A stretch of DNA of 64,000 bases from Amaranthus tricolor (Eukaryota > Streptophyta > Magnoliopsida > Caryophyllales > Amaranthaceae): positions 24,098,647 through 24,162,646 of the forward strand of contig NC_080057.1 in NCBI RefSeq assembly GCF_026212465.1, given 5' to 3'. The notes beneath the pieces are model-generated. The model saw only the letters and a list, made by a program, of their open reading frames with translations. It was not told the origin of the DNA and searched no databases. Positions 11,750-24,339 of this stretch are shown piece by piece. The first letter of the stretch is position 1. The number at the start of each line of letters is the position of its first letter. The translations under genes and the position numbers were made by a program.

Positions 11750-13470
11750 CATGTGGATGGTACGAGCATAAGCATTGTTTTATATGGACGGGCAGTACAC
11801 TACCCGCTAATTATTATAGTGGACTATAAGTGTGTTATGGTCACTATTTGATGAGAATGGTGCGACATATCACGTGGTTCCCAGGATATAAGTACATGGT
11901 ACAAGCTCGTGTTGTGCCACTCTGAAATTGCACCACACAACTTGTTATAGTTTATGGCCCACCATGGCACAACCCTTTAAGAATTTGGTCCACTACAGTA
12001 TGACCTAATAGTGGCTCGACACGACACAAATTTCATGTCTAATTTGCTAGCTGAAAAAATTACTCTATATTCCTTTAAACTTGACACACATATTACTCTA
12101 GTCTTCTCCTTTCAATACCTCACATTCCTATTTTGACAATGGACTCACCTCTAGTTTACTCTTGTTTACAAACTCTCTCTCTATTCATCTCATCCATTTA
12201 GCTACTTTGAAGAAGACAAAAAGAGATAGATCGAAATGGACAACAAATTAAAGAATGACATTGTTGAAACAAGGGCCCATTCCCATCACTATGATGATGA
12301 GTTTGATCAGTGGCATGGGTTATGGGAGGATAAGCTTTGGATCACTTAATGAAGTGATCAGTGATAAAGACTTGGAGAGCTTTGGGCAGGCATGGAGTGG
12401 CTTGATCAAAGCAAGATAGTGCTAAACATGGGGCTTAGCAAGTGCATTGATTGTGGCAAGGCTTAAGGAGAACATTGCACGATCAATACATTAGTTCACT
12501 CGAGGTCAGAAGGCAAGTCGAGCGGATTGTCGCTTGGTCGAGCGGAGTACAACACCCAAAATTGACGACTTTTTGTTTTGTTATTGGAAACACTTGGGGA
12601 GCAAGACTTTTTTTTAGGGTTTCTAATACGTTGAGGGGACTATGTAAAGGGGTCTTAGAACATTATTAAATGTATGTAGAGAGGCTAATACACAAGAGGC
12701 AACTAGGGTTCATCCATTAAAGTTCTTCTTGTATTAGTGTGTTTGAGTGAGACCACTATTAAAGATGATGTCTTTACCTTGAGAGAGTTCTCAAAGGTTA
12801 TGTGAGGCTTGTCATTAGTGTATGTTGATATTGATATATTAAAGCAAGTAATCTTTGTTTGAGGGAGAGGTATCCTTAGATACCTCATAAATCTTGTGTG
12901 TGCTCTTCTATTGTGTTGTGCTTTATTTTTGTGCATTTGTTTGTCATTTGTTATTCACCAAACATCCTAAACCTTGCATTTCAGACACGAAATAAGAGAT
13001 TTGCAAAACCATGACAATGTATGAAAATGAATAAAGGAGATATTTGTGTCCATCACTAAAATTTATTTTCTTAGCTATAGATTAGTACATTAGATGAGAT
13101 CGAAAAAACTATAAATTTTGAAAGACAAATTTCTATTAAGACATTAGTTTTGTTATAATAAAGCTTGTAAAGAAGTCTCTAATAAGTTACTGGTCTGGTG
13201 ATAAAAATTTAAACGCAAGCAAAATTTGTATTACGAAACAGTTATGAAACTATGATCTATCTCTTAAGCATGGAAATTTTTTAGTCACAAATAAAATTGT
13301 TAGTTATGTGATATACTTGTATGTACAGCCTGTAAGAAAGAATAAGATACACAAATTTCATCTAAATTTACATGAAAACCCATTTAAAGAAAATGGGTAG
13401 CAATTTTATCAGTAAAAGCTCAACCATAAGGCTTTTCAATCTAGTATACAATGAGAATAAAACCATTCAG
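11750..13470. other. Intergenic, probable retrotransposon remnants
   Basis: The part at 12450-12960 reads like an old Copia LTR: GAGGGAGAGGTATCCTTAG near 12860, then a T/G-rich tail. The spacer also has a 37-codon open frame at 12236-12349. No boundaries or target duplication could be fixed. The last 150 bases are probably SIG6 3' UTR. Confidence 0.35.
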
Positions 13471-13477
13471 ATTTGCT

Positions 13478-16400
13478 TTAAAGGACTAAATCTGTATATG
13501 CTTTTAAGCCATGGCTGTCAAGTGATTCCTTAAGCTTGTGCAGCGCTCGACTTTCTATTTGTCGGACCCTTTCCTTAGACAAGCTATACATTGCTCCAAT
13601 CTCCGACAAGGACATCCGTTTCCCAGAAGCCGAAGCAGATCCTATACCATACCTTAACTTGATTATTTGCTGTTCTCGGGGAGCAAGGGTACAAAGAAGG
13701 TTGCGTACATGTTTCCGCATCATCTGTCTTTCTGCGCATACATCTGGGTTTTCGATTTTAGTGTCTGCGGTAACTTCCTGCACAAGAAACGATGGAAAAT
13801 ACGGAGATTAAACTAGCACGGTTTTGTAAAACACAATATGTTTAGAAAAACCCGAAATGAGTTCCTCACTTGAAAAGTGATATCCTGATCTGTCCATATG
13901 GATAGCTGCATCGAAAGTGGATTTCTCATAAGGATTAACAAATTCTGCAACTTATTAGTTGTGATTCCTACACGGACTGCCAATTCTTCTGTTGTCGGAT
14001 GTTGATGCCCTTCTTGGATTAACGATTTTCGAGCTTCCATGACCTTGACATGGAGACTGTACATATTCTCCTGCAGAAGTTCAACCGTAATCATTGAGGA
14101 CGTAGTTGGTTATAGCATATTAGAACTAGCCAAAAAAAACTTACGCTACATGTATTTTGTATTGAAGTTTTTGCCAGGTGACCAACTCAATCAAAAACTT
14201 AAGCTGATGGTTGAGGCCCTAGGATATGTTATATATTCTATCACAAGAGAGCCCCTTTGGGCTAGAACAGTGTCACATGATTCGCTAATCTTCTCGCGAA
14301 TCGCGAATCGCAAAAGCGAATTATGATCAATTTTGGGCTATTTTTTAAGTTATTTTGAGCGAATTTGCGAATTCAAAAAGCGAATTAACTAGCAAATTAT
14401 GTAACACTAGGCTAGAAGAGTAAATGCAGCACAATCCTCCTTAAACTTGGAGGTAAATATTCCACTTGAAATGAGGGTTGGATGAGATTCGAATCCATTA
14501 ACTTTTGTCATGTTAGCTTTGATACCATACCAAGGAACCAACTCAACAAAAACCAAAACCTTAAGTTCAAGGTTGAAACCCAAATTATGTTATATACTCT
14601 TATCAGTTTTCGGACATTTAAAAAGTATAGGGTGTAATATAAAAGAAAATTTTGTTCTAGATACAGAAATTGTTATTCAGAAACATCCAAAATGAAGAGC
14701 TTTTGGATGGTGGTAATTCCACAACTTCAAGAGGACATCAAGACTGAAGACCAACTCCAAAAAAAAAGGCATTTCAGAATTCATACCGGCAAACGGATGG
14801 TCTTTGAATGTTGAAAAATGGCCTTCCTAATAGATTGCCTTATCCACCAATATGCATAGCTAGGAAATCGGCAGCCCGCTTGGGGCTTGAACTTCTCCAC
14901 ACTCTTCATTAGCCCCATACTTCCTTCCTTTGGCAGAAATACAGAATAAAAAAAGACTTGCTCAGTTTTTGTCCTATGAAAATCCCACAATAACAAAAAT
15001 GCGAAATTTTACAGCTCATCATCATCATCAACCCAATATCACACTCGAAAACAGGGTCTGGGTAAGGGAAGGTGCCAGATAATCCATACCCGTGCTCCCT
15101 TTAACTAAATTTTGCAGCTAAAAGTATAAAAAAAAACTTAACATAGAAGGAAGTCAGAAGCAGAGGTATTGTTTTCGTTTTACCTGCAATAAGTCCTTAA
15201 GACCGAGGCCACGGCCTTGATATTGTTTGGCTATATATACCACCATACGGAAATTAGCATAGATCAGTTTTTCACGGCTTCTCTTCCCGGAGAGAATCTC
15301 TGAATGCAATTCCACGGAACTCAGCCCAACGGCATGAGCCCATTCGGCAAATGTTGGCTCACGATCGAATTGTGTTTGAAGCTTTTGCTTCACAGTATTG
15401 AGTTTATTGAGGTCCTGATAAAGAACAAATAGAAGTATCATTAGTAAGTTGTTTAGTGAGAATGTAACACTGGAGAGGGAATAAATAGCGTAAGGCACCT
15501 GTATGTCTCTAATTAATTCATTTTCTTGTTGTATGGTTAGCAATTGCTTCGTCTCTGGACCCCATAAAAATAGCCGAAGAGGATCGTTGGGATCATATCC
15601 TTCATTTAATCTTCTTGATTCGATCTTTTCAGAGCTACCCGTGTCATGAATTACTCTAGGCTTCGAGGACCTCCTTTTCTTGGCTCTTCTTTCTAAAAGC
15701 CGAGAAGACCTTACTGTTTTTGGTGCCGCTCTTAAAGACTTGCTCAACCTGAAATACAGAGACATACTCAGAATGCCACACTAATGTGATCGACTCATCA
15801 GGTTGGGGGTGGGGTTGGGTGGGGCAACCAATTCTTGATATCAAACTTTCGCTTGACCATTCCATTATTCCAATGCCAATAAGTGGCTCCCACCTAGGCG
15901 GGATTCAGGGCAGTCAGATGCACACAACTCTACGTCTTTACCCTAGTAAGTGATAACAAAGAGGTTGTTTCCAATAGAACATCGGTAGGGGCAACCAATT
16001 CTTGATCTCAAACTTTCGCTTGATCATTCCATTATTCCAATGCCATTAAGTGGCTCCCACTTAGGCGGGATTCAGGACGGTTAGATGTACGCAACTCTAC
16101 GTCTTTACCCTAGTAAGCGATAACAAAGAGATTGTTTCCAATAGACCATGGGCAACCAATTCTTGATCTCAAACTTTCTCTTGATCATTCCATTATTCCA
16201 ATGCCATTAAGTGGCTCCCACCTAGGCGGGATTCAGGGCAGTCAGATGTACGCAACTCTACGAATTACCCTAGTAAGTGATTACAAAGAGGTTGTTTCCA
16301 ATAAACCATCGGTAGCAAACATCAAACGGAACATTTAATGTTGTATTATTCTCTTTGAAAGTAAACTTTCCCTGGTCTTGCCACTCTCTTCTATCTGTGA

Positions 16401-18090
16401 AAAATGCTGGAAGCTTCACCTGGATGAAAGGGATCCATCTGTATCAGCATCAAGAGCATCTGAGCTCTCGGCTAAGGATACAGCAAATTTTGAGGCTGAA
16501 AGCGCTTCTTCGGCAAGGAAAATCACGTCACATGACTTCGGGTCTAGAGGCTTTTCCACGGCAACTGAGGTAGTCGGTTCCTCATTTCCAAAAGACGGCA
16601 ACCTGAAACAGAATCAAGCTATTGATGTAGACCCAGAAAATGGAATGATGGGTAACAACGCACAAGGACAAAATACTTTCTTTTCTTTTTTTCCCTGAAC
16701 AGATCCGATGTATCAAATACAAACTTACAAGAATGACGAATCAGACCAATCGCAAAGCGGAAGTTCATAATCCCTCAGGTGCTCGAGAGCAGGTTGCACG
16801 TGCTCGATCTTCTTTCCCTCTAAAGTGGACAGTAACTGAGGGAAAATGAAAATACAGAAATTATTGAACCCATTATTGAACCTGAGAATGATAGATTATA
16901 AACTATGTTCCTCGGACTCTTCATTTTGCTTCACGTACTTGTATCCGATCCTTGATGCTCAGATATTGGTATGGCAATTAGACCCTTCATTTTAGGCGTA
17001 AAATTGAAAACTTAGATGTATCCGACACTTGGACACGTATCAGTATCCGAAATCAATACCCCGAGTCCAAGTAACATAGATTATAACAAAAGCAAACAGA
17101 AAACTTCTCGAACAATGGATCGCATCAATTGAAGATTAAGCAGAAAACGGAGCAGTAACTGCTTGGCAATAACGAGAATATATTGTAAGCGCGCTTATCT
17201 ATCACAAACCAACACATAAGCATAGACTAACCTGACATGTATTATCTCCTTTAGGAACTGATAAGGATGGTTTGATTTCATCACGTTGCTCGTGTGAAAG
17301 AACAGAAGTAGGAAATTGCCTTAACGAGGAAAAAATGGGTGCCGAAGTAGCAAAAGATGTTTGCTCATTAACCATGGACGCTGCAAAATTAATGACACGA
17401 ACAATGATTTAGAGACAGAAACAAATATCAGGACATACATTTAGAGACTATGAAGGCTCCAACAGTTGTAATAGTTTAGATATGATGAAGCTTCCAACAG
17501 TTTGAATTTGGAAACGTAGAAAGTTCCCTTACAAATAAATATGTTTCTACACCCATTAACATTGTAAACAAATCAAACAAGGAATACTAGTATACTACCA
17601 CTTCTAAGTGGCTGCTGATTGTTCGACAATATTACAGCACATTGGTAACCCAACACCCAGTGTTTCAATTGTTGGATTAAGGCTTTGTCATTGTTATTAT
17701 TCTTTAAATCCAACAAAATCTTTTGTTTACAATAAAAAACCAACAATGGGTGAAAACCACTAATCCATGTTTCCCTCCTAAAATGCAATTCCAAAAATCA
17801 ATAAAATTATAGGATGTGACAAATGGGGATTTGATATTTGCCCATTATAACAAAATTAAACTCCTTACCACATATAAAACCAAAGAAGGATTTCCCAATA
17901 TTCATCCGAATATAAATAGAATACCTTAGAAGAAAAACTAACCATTGATAAGGAACACAAGATAATGAAATTAAAATGCAGAACAAATAAATTGAATACC
18001 AGAAGGAGAAGAAGAACCATTATTTCTCAAATGGGTAGACTTGGGAGTAAATGAAGGGGATGAATGAAGAAAAATAATGGCAGCTTCCAT
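13478..18090 (-). CDS. SIG6: Plastid RNA polymerase sigma factor SIG6
   Basis: Nine coding exons: 18000-18090, 17232-17380, 16729-16835, 16420-16602, 15499-15748, 15184-15414, 14787-14927, 13870-14070 and 13478-13777, giving 550 residues. A Ser-rich transit peptide (MEAAIIFLHSSPSFTPKS) is followed by FPTSVLSHEQRDE and the acidic LAEEALSASKFAV, typical of the SIG6 N-terminus. LRLFLWGPETKQLL opens the conserved part. Regions 2.1-2.4 (REKLIYANFRMVVYIAKQYQ, EGSMGLMKSVEKFKPQAGCR, YWWIRQSIRKAIFQHSKTIR) lie at about 315-384, region 3 at 385-451, and the region 4.2 helix-turn-helix (LSEIGAMYSLSKERVRQIES) near the C-terminus. It directs the plastid-encoded polymerase to promoters during early chloroplast development. 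The SIG6 assignment rests on remembered similarity to the Arabidopsis protein; another SIG paralogue is unlikely. Confidence 0.93.
14090..14620. repeat. SINE-like and other dispersed repeats in a SIG6 intron
   Basis: The sentence-like motif ACCAACTCAA-CAAAAA-CTTAAG occurs near 14180 and 14535, and again in the kinase 5' UTR intron near 25025. A block rich in TTCGCGAATCGCGAA at about 14280-14400 is matched in inverted form at about 22580-22685 in the kinase gene. Confidence 0.5.
15823..16316. repeat. Triplicated SINE-like repeat in a SIG6 intron
   Basis: Three tandem copies start with GGCAACCAATTCTTGAT at about 15823, 15990 and 16151, each about 161-167 bp. Each contains CACCTAGGCGGGATTCAGG-like sequence, then TACGCAACTCTACG and GAGGTTGTTTCCAATAGA. 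A related single piece lies at about 24905-25005 in the kinase 5' UTR intron. The reverse complement resembles a widespread plant SINE-type repeat; the class is inferred. Confidence 0.7.
16903..17079. mobile_element. MITE (CTATGTTACTCGGACT family) in a SIG6 intron
   Basis: Inverted ends CTATGTTCCTCGGACT and AGTCCAAGTAACATAG enclose about 177 bp. It is flanked by similar ATTATAA sequences, a likely target duplication. The same family is found at 23133-23311. Confidence 0.65.
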
Positions 18091-18259
18091 GGATAATTGT
18101 GTTTGTGCAGAGAGAAATTTTAGAAGATGAAGAAATAGAAGTTAGAAGAAGATTTTGCTGCTCATTAGTCATCACTTCACTTGAATGTTGTCTCAGTTTC
18201 AGCCTCATAACCTCCCAGTAAGGGATCAGGTTTTGTTTTTGAACTTTTCCCAATTTCGA

Positions 18260-18734
18260 GCTTTAGTGCAAATTGGAGTTTTTTTTTAAAAAAAAATTTA
18301 AGATAGGGCCGAGAAAGAGGAAAACTAAGTGAAAATCGATCTTGGTATATTATCTGAAAAAGCGGTATTTGCTTGAGATAAGACTATTTTGCTTTTGTTT
18401 CATGTGAATTGCTACAAGTATAATTTCGGTGTTTTGTAACTTGTAAGAATAGATTTAAGGATTTGTATTTTAGAAGAATCGTATGAAGGTGATAACTTAA
18501 TTGTTTGAATTAAAATTAAAAAAAGTAGATTAAATATACTGGATAGGCTACAAAAAGAAATTATTTCTTATGAAATAAAAGAAAATTTTCTAAAGTTTAT
18601 ATTGTTGTGTAGGGTAAATTTTTTTTTGAAAAATAAAGATAAAAAATAAGGAATTGTTTTTAATTTTTTTATTAATTTATTTAAAAAATAAGAGACAATA
18701 TTAGCAATTTTCGTGTTATTATATAATCACAAAA
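18260..18734. other. Spacer upstream of SIG6
   Basis: The SIG6 5' UTR and promoter should lie just above 18090. Beyond that the DNA is AT-rich and I see no gene. Confidence 0.4.
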
Positions 18735-19008
18735 ACTTGGACGAGACGGTCTTATAATGAGACTGTCAATTTGGGTCGGTCCAATTCGCGTGTGTAACAA
18801 TATTTCAATTTTCTGGGCATTTATTGATTTTGACCTTAAATGTATCAATTATGAAAATTGATATATTTAAGGTCAAAATTGATACCTTTAGCATCAAAAT
18901 TGAAAAAATATCCAAAAAAACGAAAAAAATGCCCACATTATTACACGCACAAATTGAGCCGGCCTATATTAACAGTCTCATTATGAGACCGTCTCGTCCA
19001 AAACCAGT
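18735..19008. mobile_element. Foldback MITE (GACGGTCT family), copy 1
   Basis: The ends GGACGAGACGGTCTTATAAT and the reverse complement of ATTATGAGACCGTCTCGTCC match. A second inner inverted pair is made of ACCTTAAA and GATACCTTTA blocks, so the whole 270 bp can fold on itself. Confidence 0.75.
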
Positions 19009-19471
19009 TGATATATAATATCATTTCACCCTTAAAGAATGAGAAAATAGAAACTACTAACATTATTTGCGGTTCCTTTACTTAAAGAATTGCCAACAAA
19101 TGTTTGCGTTCTTTAAATGAATACTAAGGTGAGTAAGGTGTTGTTTGGTATGACTGTGGTTTCTATTTTTTGTTTTTAAAAGAAAAAATAAACCAAAATA
19201 ATTTGGCATAATATTTTGAAGAACAATATTTGCTGAGTTTTTGCATAACCATGATGAAAAAATAAAAAACCACTTTTTGAGATTTTTTAATTTTTTTTCA
19301 ATATATAATAACTAAGTATCGTCACACATTTGGACTTTCCCGTGAATAAAATTAATCTGAAATAGTCTCATTTAAATCAAACCAAAAAAAAATTGAGAAA
19401 AACAAATGCTTATCTTGGTTTAACATATACTATATGTATAATTAGATTTCTAAAGTAATTTTTTCACAAAA

Positions 19472-19741
19472 ACTTAGACAAGACGGTCTAGTTATGATAC
19501 TGTCAATTTGACCGGCCTAATTCGTTCGTGTAACAACATTTTAATTTTTTGAGCATTTATCAATTTTAACCTTAAAAGTATTAGTTTTGCAAATTAATAC
19601 CTTTAAAGTCAAAATTGATACCTTTAAGATCAAAATTGAAAAGTGCCTAAAAAATGAAAAAAATACTCAAATTGTTACACGCACAAATTAAACTGGCCCA
19701 AATTCACGATCTCATTATAGGACCATCTCGGCCAAGACCAT
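19472..19741. mobile_element. Foldback MITE (GACGGTCT family), copy 2
   Basis: Same organisation as 18735-19008: an end with AAGACGGTCTAGTTATG, inner repeats with TTAAAGTCAAAATTGATACC, and a distal end with TCATTATAGGACCATCTCGG. It is more diverged than copy 1, and the two copies lie less than 0.5 kb apart. Confidence 0.65.
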
Positions 19742-20131
19742 CTGATTTTTTTTTAAGTATTGTAAGCTGATATATTTTCTTATAGGAACAGTGTAAATGC
19801 CCCTCACATTCCAAAATACTTTGGAATAATTTGAAGTTTTTGAGTAGAATTAGTTTAAGTTTTCGAGTCAGGGCAAAATTTGATAAGTCTTCTGATTACG
19901 GTCAATATACAATTTTACACTCAATAATAAATCTTGAATTCCTCAGCCAAATCATACATTACAACAAATAATTACTATCACATACTAATAGACAATTGAT
20001 CTCATCCTCAAAATGGTAACTTTTACTTGGGATCCAAGGGATACATTCGGCATTGCACCTTTCCCGTCTATACATCAGACGAGTAACCGGACGTGTAAAC
20101 TAACCCGAGTATTAGATAAGCGCTGTTGCCA

Positions 20132-23100
20132 TCAACATATCTTTCGAATGGTGTGTCTCCACAAACGGGCAAAGCAATCATCCTCGATACATTTTGAGTC
20201 TATAATTTTTTTCTTATTGTCGTTTATAGAAGCTTCTTTGGTGTCCGAATCCAAAAGTGGCAGCGGAACGGCTAACTCGGCTGATGCCCCAACAATACTA
20301 TTTACCATATCTAAGACATCGCTCATCTTCGGGCGTGACTTTGGTTGTCGAACTAGGCATCGGTTAGCAACTACTGATAGCTTGTGTATGGATTTGAGAG
20401 AATAGTTTTTACCAAGCCTTGGATCCACAATCAGCTCGAATTTCTTCAAGTCGGTAAGGTATGGTCTCACCCAATCTAAAAGTCTTTGCTCACTCCTTGG
20501 GCGGTTTTTGTCTATAGGACGCCGCCCGGTGATAAGTTCGTAGAGGAAAACTCCATAACTCCATACGTCGTTCTTGCTCGTGAGACGTCCTGTTCGGATG
20601 TATTCTGGAGCAGCATATCCCAATGTTCCTACAATCTGACAAAGATCGTATATTTGAAAAAAGGGAAGAAAAAAAAAACTTTCGCCAGATACGGGTCTGT
20701 GGACAATAATATATGAACAACAGACGGGCTAAAATATAACACTCTAATACTAGATTACCAACGATTTTAGTATTACTATAGTCTACATAAGGTCTTTGGA
20801 TTTGATCAATATACTTCACTAGACAATAGCTAGAACACAACAAATGGGGTTTCTTTTTGGTGTTTGCCTTTTTCTTTAGTTACTTCATCATTGAGCCTAG
20901 CGGGTCAGGAGAGAGGTGAAAGTTAGTCAAATAAAAACCGTAAATCAAATCAATTTGTATCGAAAAAGAAATACAGTTTAGATTTAATATGTATTCGATT
21001 TTTGGTTGAAAAATAAAAAACCAGAATATTTGGTACGTATTTGATTTGAATCAAATAAAAACCAAAAATCTAAACCCAACCCAAACTATATTTGATGCTT
21101 TTTTGTGATTTATCTGAGTGATTTGTCATGCTTTTCTATTTTGATTACACTAGTAGTTTTTCTTTCTAGTTTTTGGGATATTTGAAAATCAAGGTTTAAT
21201 GGTGTTTGTGTGCATCTAGTTATTTCTTGTGGTTTGAATTAAATGGATTGTAATGTTTTCTTATAGAACTATTTCAATAGAGAAGGTACTAGAAAGATAT
21301 GCAAATGTCATTGATTATGAAATAGATCCCATGTAAAACAAGACTAGTACTAACATACAATTTGGTCACTGTCGCGAAACGGATTTCATGAATGATGTGG
21401 GTCGTTTCACGGTTGTGTTGGCCTAAATTTTGGTAACGGTCTGGTAAATTCAAAACCCTTTAAGATACGGTCAAAATACGATGATACAACCTTGTTTTTG
21501 CATTAAGAGGTCAATAATCAACTGTGCTTCGAGATTGTTTAGAAAAAATATTTTAACTTTCAAATAAGCATCAGATATCACAAATCCATGGTCACTTTTT
21601 TAGAAAAACTGAAATTCCGGGACAGATTATAGAAAATGAGTTCAAAATAATATACCGCAGTTGAGACATGGGTCGATCCTTCGGGAGGACCCAATCTTGC
21701 AAGCCCAAAATCCGACAATTTTGCATTCCACTGATCATCCAACAGTATGTTTGAGGATTTAAAGTCCCTAAAGATAATCTGTCAGCAACAGAAACATTAG
21801 TGAGAATGGATGCGGAGGAGGTTTGACTTAACAAGTAACATTGACCTGATGGCACCGTACGACGTACATGATACTTTTATATTGACTTTTTGTTGGCTTT
21901 TGGCTTGTTGGCCCACTTTTGCTCTAATAAACAGTCAACAGCCAATACTTAAATTCACCAAAGAACTCCATAAGCAGCTAACTTTTTCAGGTAGCCTAAA
22001 AGCCAACAAAAACAGTTAACATTTTCACCTCGTCAAACAAGCCAACTAAAAAAGCCAAAAGCCAACAGCCACTAGCCAACAACCAATTGCCAAGCCCCCC
22101 CAAATCTTTGATTTTGTAGAATAATGAGTGAACAGAAAAGATATCTAATGGTTATAGAACTGAAGCTACCTGAAAATCCATGTCTTCATGAAGGTATTTT
22201 AGACCACGAGCCGCATCCCTAGCAATTCTTAGTCTCATAGCCCAAGGAAGAATTGTGCATGACTTAGAAGATAAATGATCATCTACACTTCCATTGGGCA
22301 TGTATTCATAAACCAGAAGCCGTTGTATACCTCTCTCATCATCATCTGCACAATATCCCAATAATCTGACGAGGTTCTGATGCTCCACTACCCCTAAAAC
22401 ACTGACTTCTGTAACCCATTCTTTATGGCCCTATAAGACAAGAACAACAAAAATGAGAAGCTACATTATACTACAATAACATGAGATCTACATGTACATG
22501 AGCCGCATTCTTTGCCAAATACATGTAACCCATCCATGAATTGGAGCCTACTACCATAGAACTACACACTGTTACATAATTCGCTGGCTAGATTCGCTCA
22601 AAATGACCAAAATATAGCCTAAAACCGACCATAATTCACTTTTTCAGATTCGTGATTAGCAAGAAAATTAGCGGATCATGTGACACCGGAACTACATATA
22701 TCCACATAATGTGACATGCACAAAGTTAACCAACACGATTCAAAAAAATTACGAACTTGCATTTTGTCAATATAAACTAACTATATAAAAGTTTGGGCAA
22801 TTTATTTTTCTTACTCTTAATTCACTTAACTAGATTGAATTCATTAGTGCTCAATTAATTGGAGTATTAGACTTATTTGTGCAGAACTAAATTTTACTTA
22901 AGCTGAAACTAAAAGAATCATTTATGCTAAACAGAACTGAACTTATTCTTGTGTAACTGAGCTGAAACTTAACTTTGGTAAAAGAACACAAAATTTGCCA
23001 TCTTTTTTTTTTTAATCACTCTATTATGCTTTACCATGGTTGCAACCTCTAGAATTTTCATGTTTGCTTTGGACTAACAAAAATTTTCCTTTATCAACAT

Positions 23101-24334
23101 TTAAAACAGACATGCACACATAAACCCCCAAGCTATGTTACTCGGACTATTCATTTTGCTTCACGTACCCGTGTCGGATTCTTGATGCTCGTACATTGGT
23201 ACGACACTTAGACACTTCATTAGTTCATTTTAGGCAAAAAAGTGAACATTTAGACATAACACTTAGACGCGTACCAGTATCCGACATCAGTACCGGATGC
23301 AAGTAACTTAGCCTACAAGTACACTTCAAAACATACACTCACGCAAGCTTCATGTCAACAATGAGAAAACTGAAGAAACAGTGACGACTAGGGACGGAAC
23401 AATGTTATTCATATTGTACACGCCTTACAAATGCCTTCTTCATACACCAGAAGCATCCAACAGAGGAAATGAGTGAAGAAATAAAGAAATTTTTAACTAG
23501 AATAGCTAAATACACCTGTGGTATCATATTGGTATTTTTCGTACCAAATAAACAATCTTATACCTTCTAAAGGCACTTAAGCAGAAGAGGTGTTCAAAAC
23601 AGACCCGATGACCCAATATTTGCCCGACTTTAGAACCAAACCCGACTTAACCTGACTTCAAAATGAATATAAAATAATATAAAAATCAATGTGGACACAA
23701 AACCCAATTTTAAACCGACCCAAAACATCTAATATGAAATTGACTCGATAACCCAAAGGAACACCTCTATAAGAGTAATTGTCAATAAAAGAAACTTGAA
23801 ACTACTCCAATAGACAAAGATGCCCTTTCACCAACTTAATAAGTTTGATCTTAGTTTAGCAAATAATTTATCATAGGAACAATTCATACACAATCATTAA
23901 AGCAACTGAAAAGATAATCAACAAAAGAAGTGAATGAGGAAGTTACTTGCCTGAAGACCCCTTTTCCCAAGCTGTTTTACCGCAACATCCACCTTCACAG
24001 ATTGGTCTTCCAAACTCTTTATTATTCCCTTATATACACATCCAAATCCTCCCTCTCCAATCCTAACGGATCGACTGAAGCCTTTGGTGGCAGTTTTTAA
24101 CTCTTGAAATGTGAAAACTCTCAAGTTGGAGGTGGATCTCTGGGACATGCTAAGAAATGAGTTTTTCCTAATAGATTCCATGCTTGTATCAGAAACACCT
24201 TGTGAATTGAGATCAGAGCATGATCTATTTACTTCTTCATCACCAAGACCAGAATTTGACGACAGGTTAGATGCCAACTTCATTTCCTTCAACTCTCCTT
24301 TCTTAGCTTCATCAAAGACAGGAAGACACTTCAT
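20132..24334 (-). CDS. Receptor-like cytoplasmic kinase, PCRK1/PCRK2-like (RLCK VII)
   Basis: Four coding exons: 23951-24334, 22170-22430, 21656-21778 and 20132-20635, giving 423 residues. The N-terminus [14 protein letters not shown] and a Ser-rich linker match the PCRK group; Cys3 is a possible acylation site. The kinase domain has the glycine loop [11 protein letters not shown], the VAIK-type lysine in [14 protein letters not shown], the catalytic loop [15 protein letters not shown], and the activation segment [11 protein letters not shown] polar tail of about 50 residues follows the domain. Arabidopsis PCRK1/2 act in the cytoplasm below pattern-recognition receptors in immunity. Intron 1 starts with GC (CAG|GCAAGT) instead of GT; using the nearby GT would break the frame. 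An intron in the 5' UTR is likely (acceptor before 24338, donor near 25573). Kinase and group are clear; the exact orthologue is not proven. Confidence 0.93.
23133..23311. mobile_element. MITE (CTATGTTACTCGGACT family) in kinase intron 1
   Basis: Ends CTATGTTACTCGGACT and GTAACTTAG. The internal ATTTTGCTTCACGTAC and ACGCGTACCAGTATCCGACA match the copy at 16903-17079. Confidence 0.65.
23588..23766. mobile_element. MITE (AGGTGTTC family) in kinase intron 1
   Basis: It begins AGGTGTTCAAAACAGACCCG and ends GGAACACCT. The core AATATAAAATAATATAAAAATCAATGTGGAC is shared in large part with 30215-30394. Confidence 0.6.
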
Positions 24335-24339
24335 CGTTT

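Noticed and set aside
12236..12349. 37-codon ORF MDNKLKNDIVETRAHSHHYD
   Set aside because: Lies beside LTR-like remnants; no recognisable family, so not called as a gene.
14781..14996. Extended frame upstream of SIG6 exon 7
   Set aside because: Residues before EGSMGLM are intron translation; the acceptor AAAG at 14928-14931 gives the conserved join.
20013..20405. 130-codon plus-strand frame
   Set aside because: Antisense to the last kinase exon.
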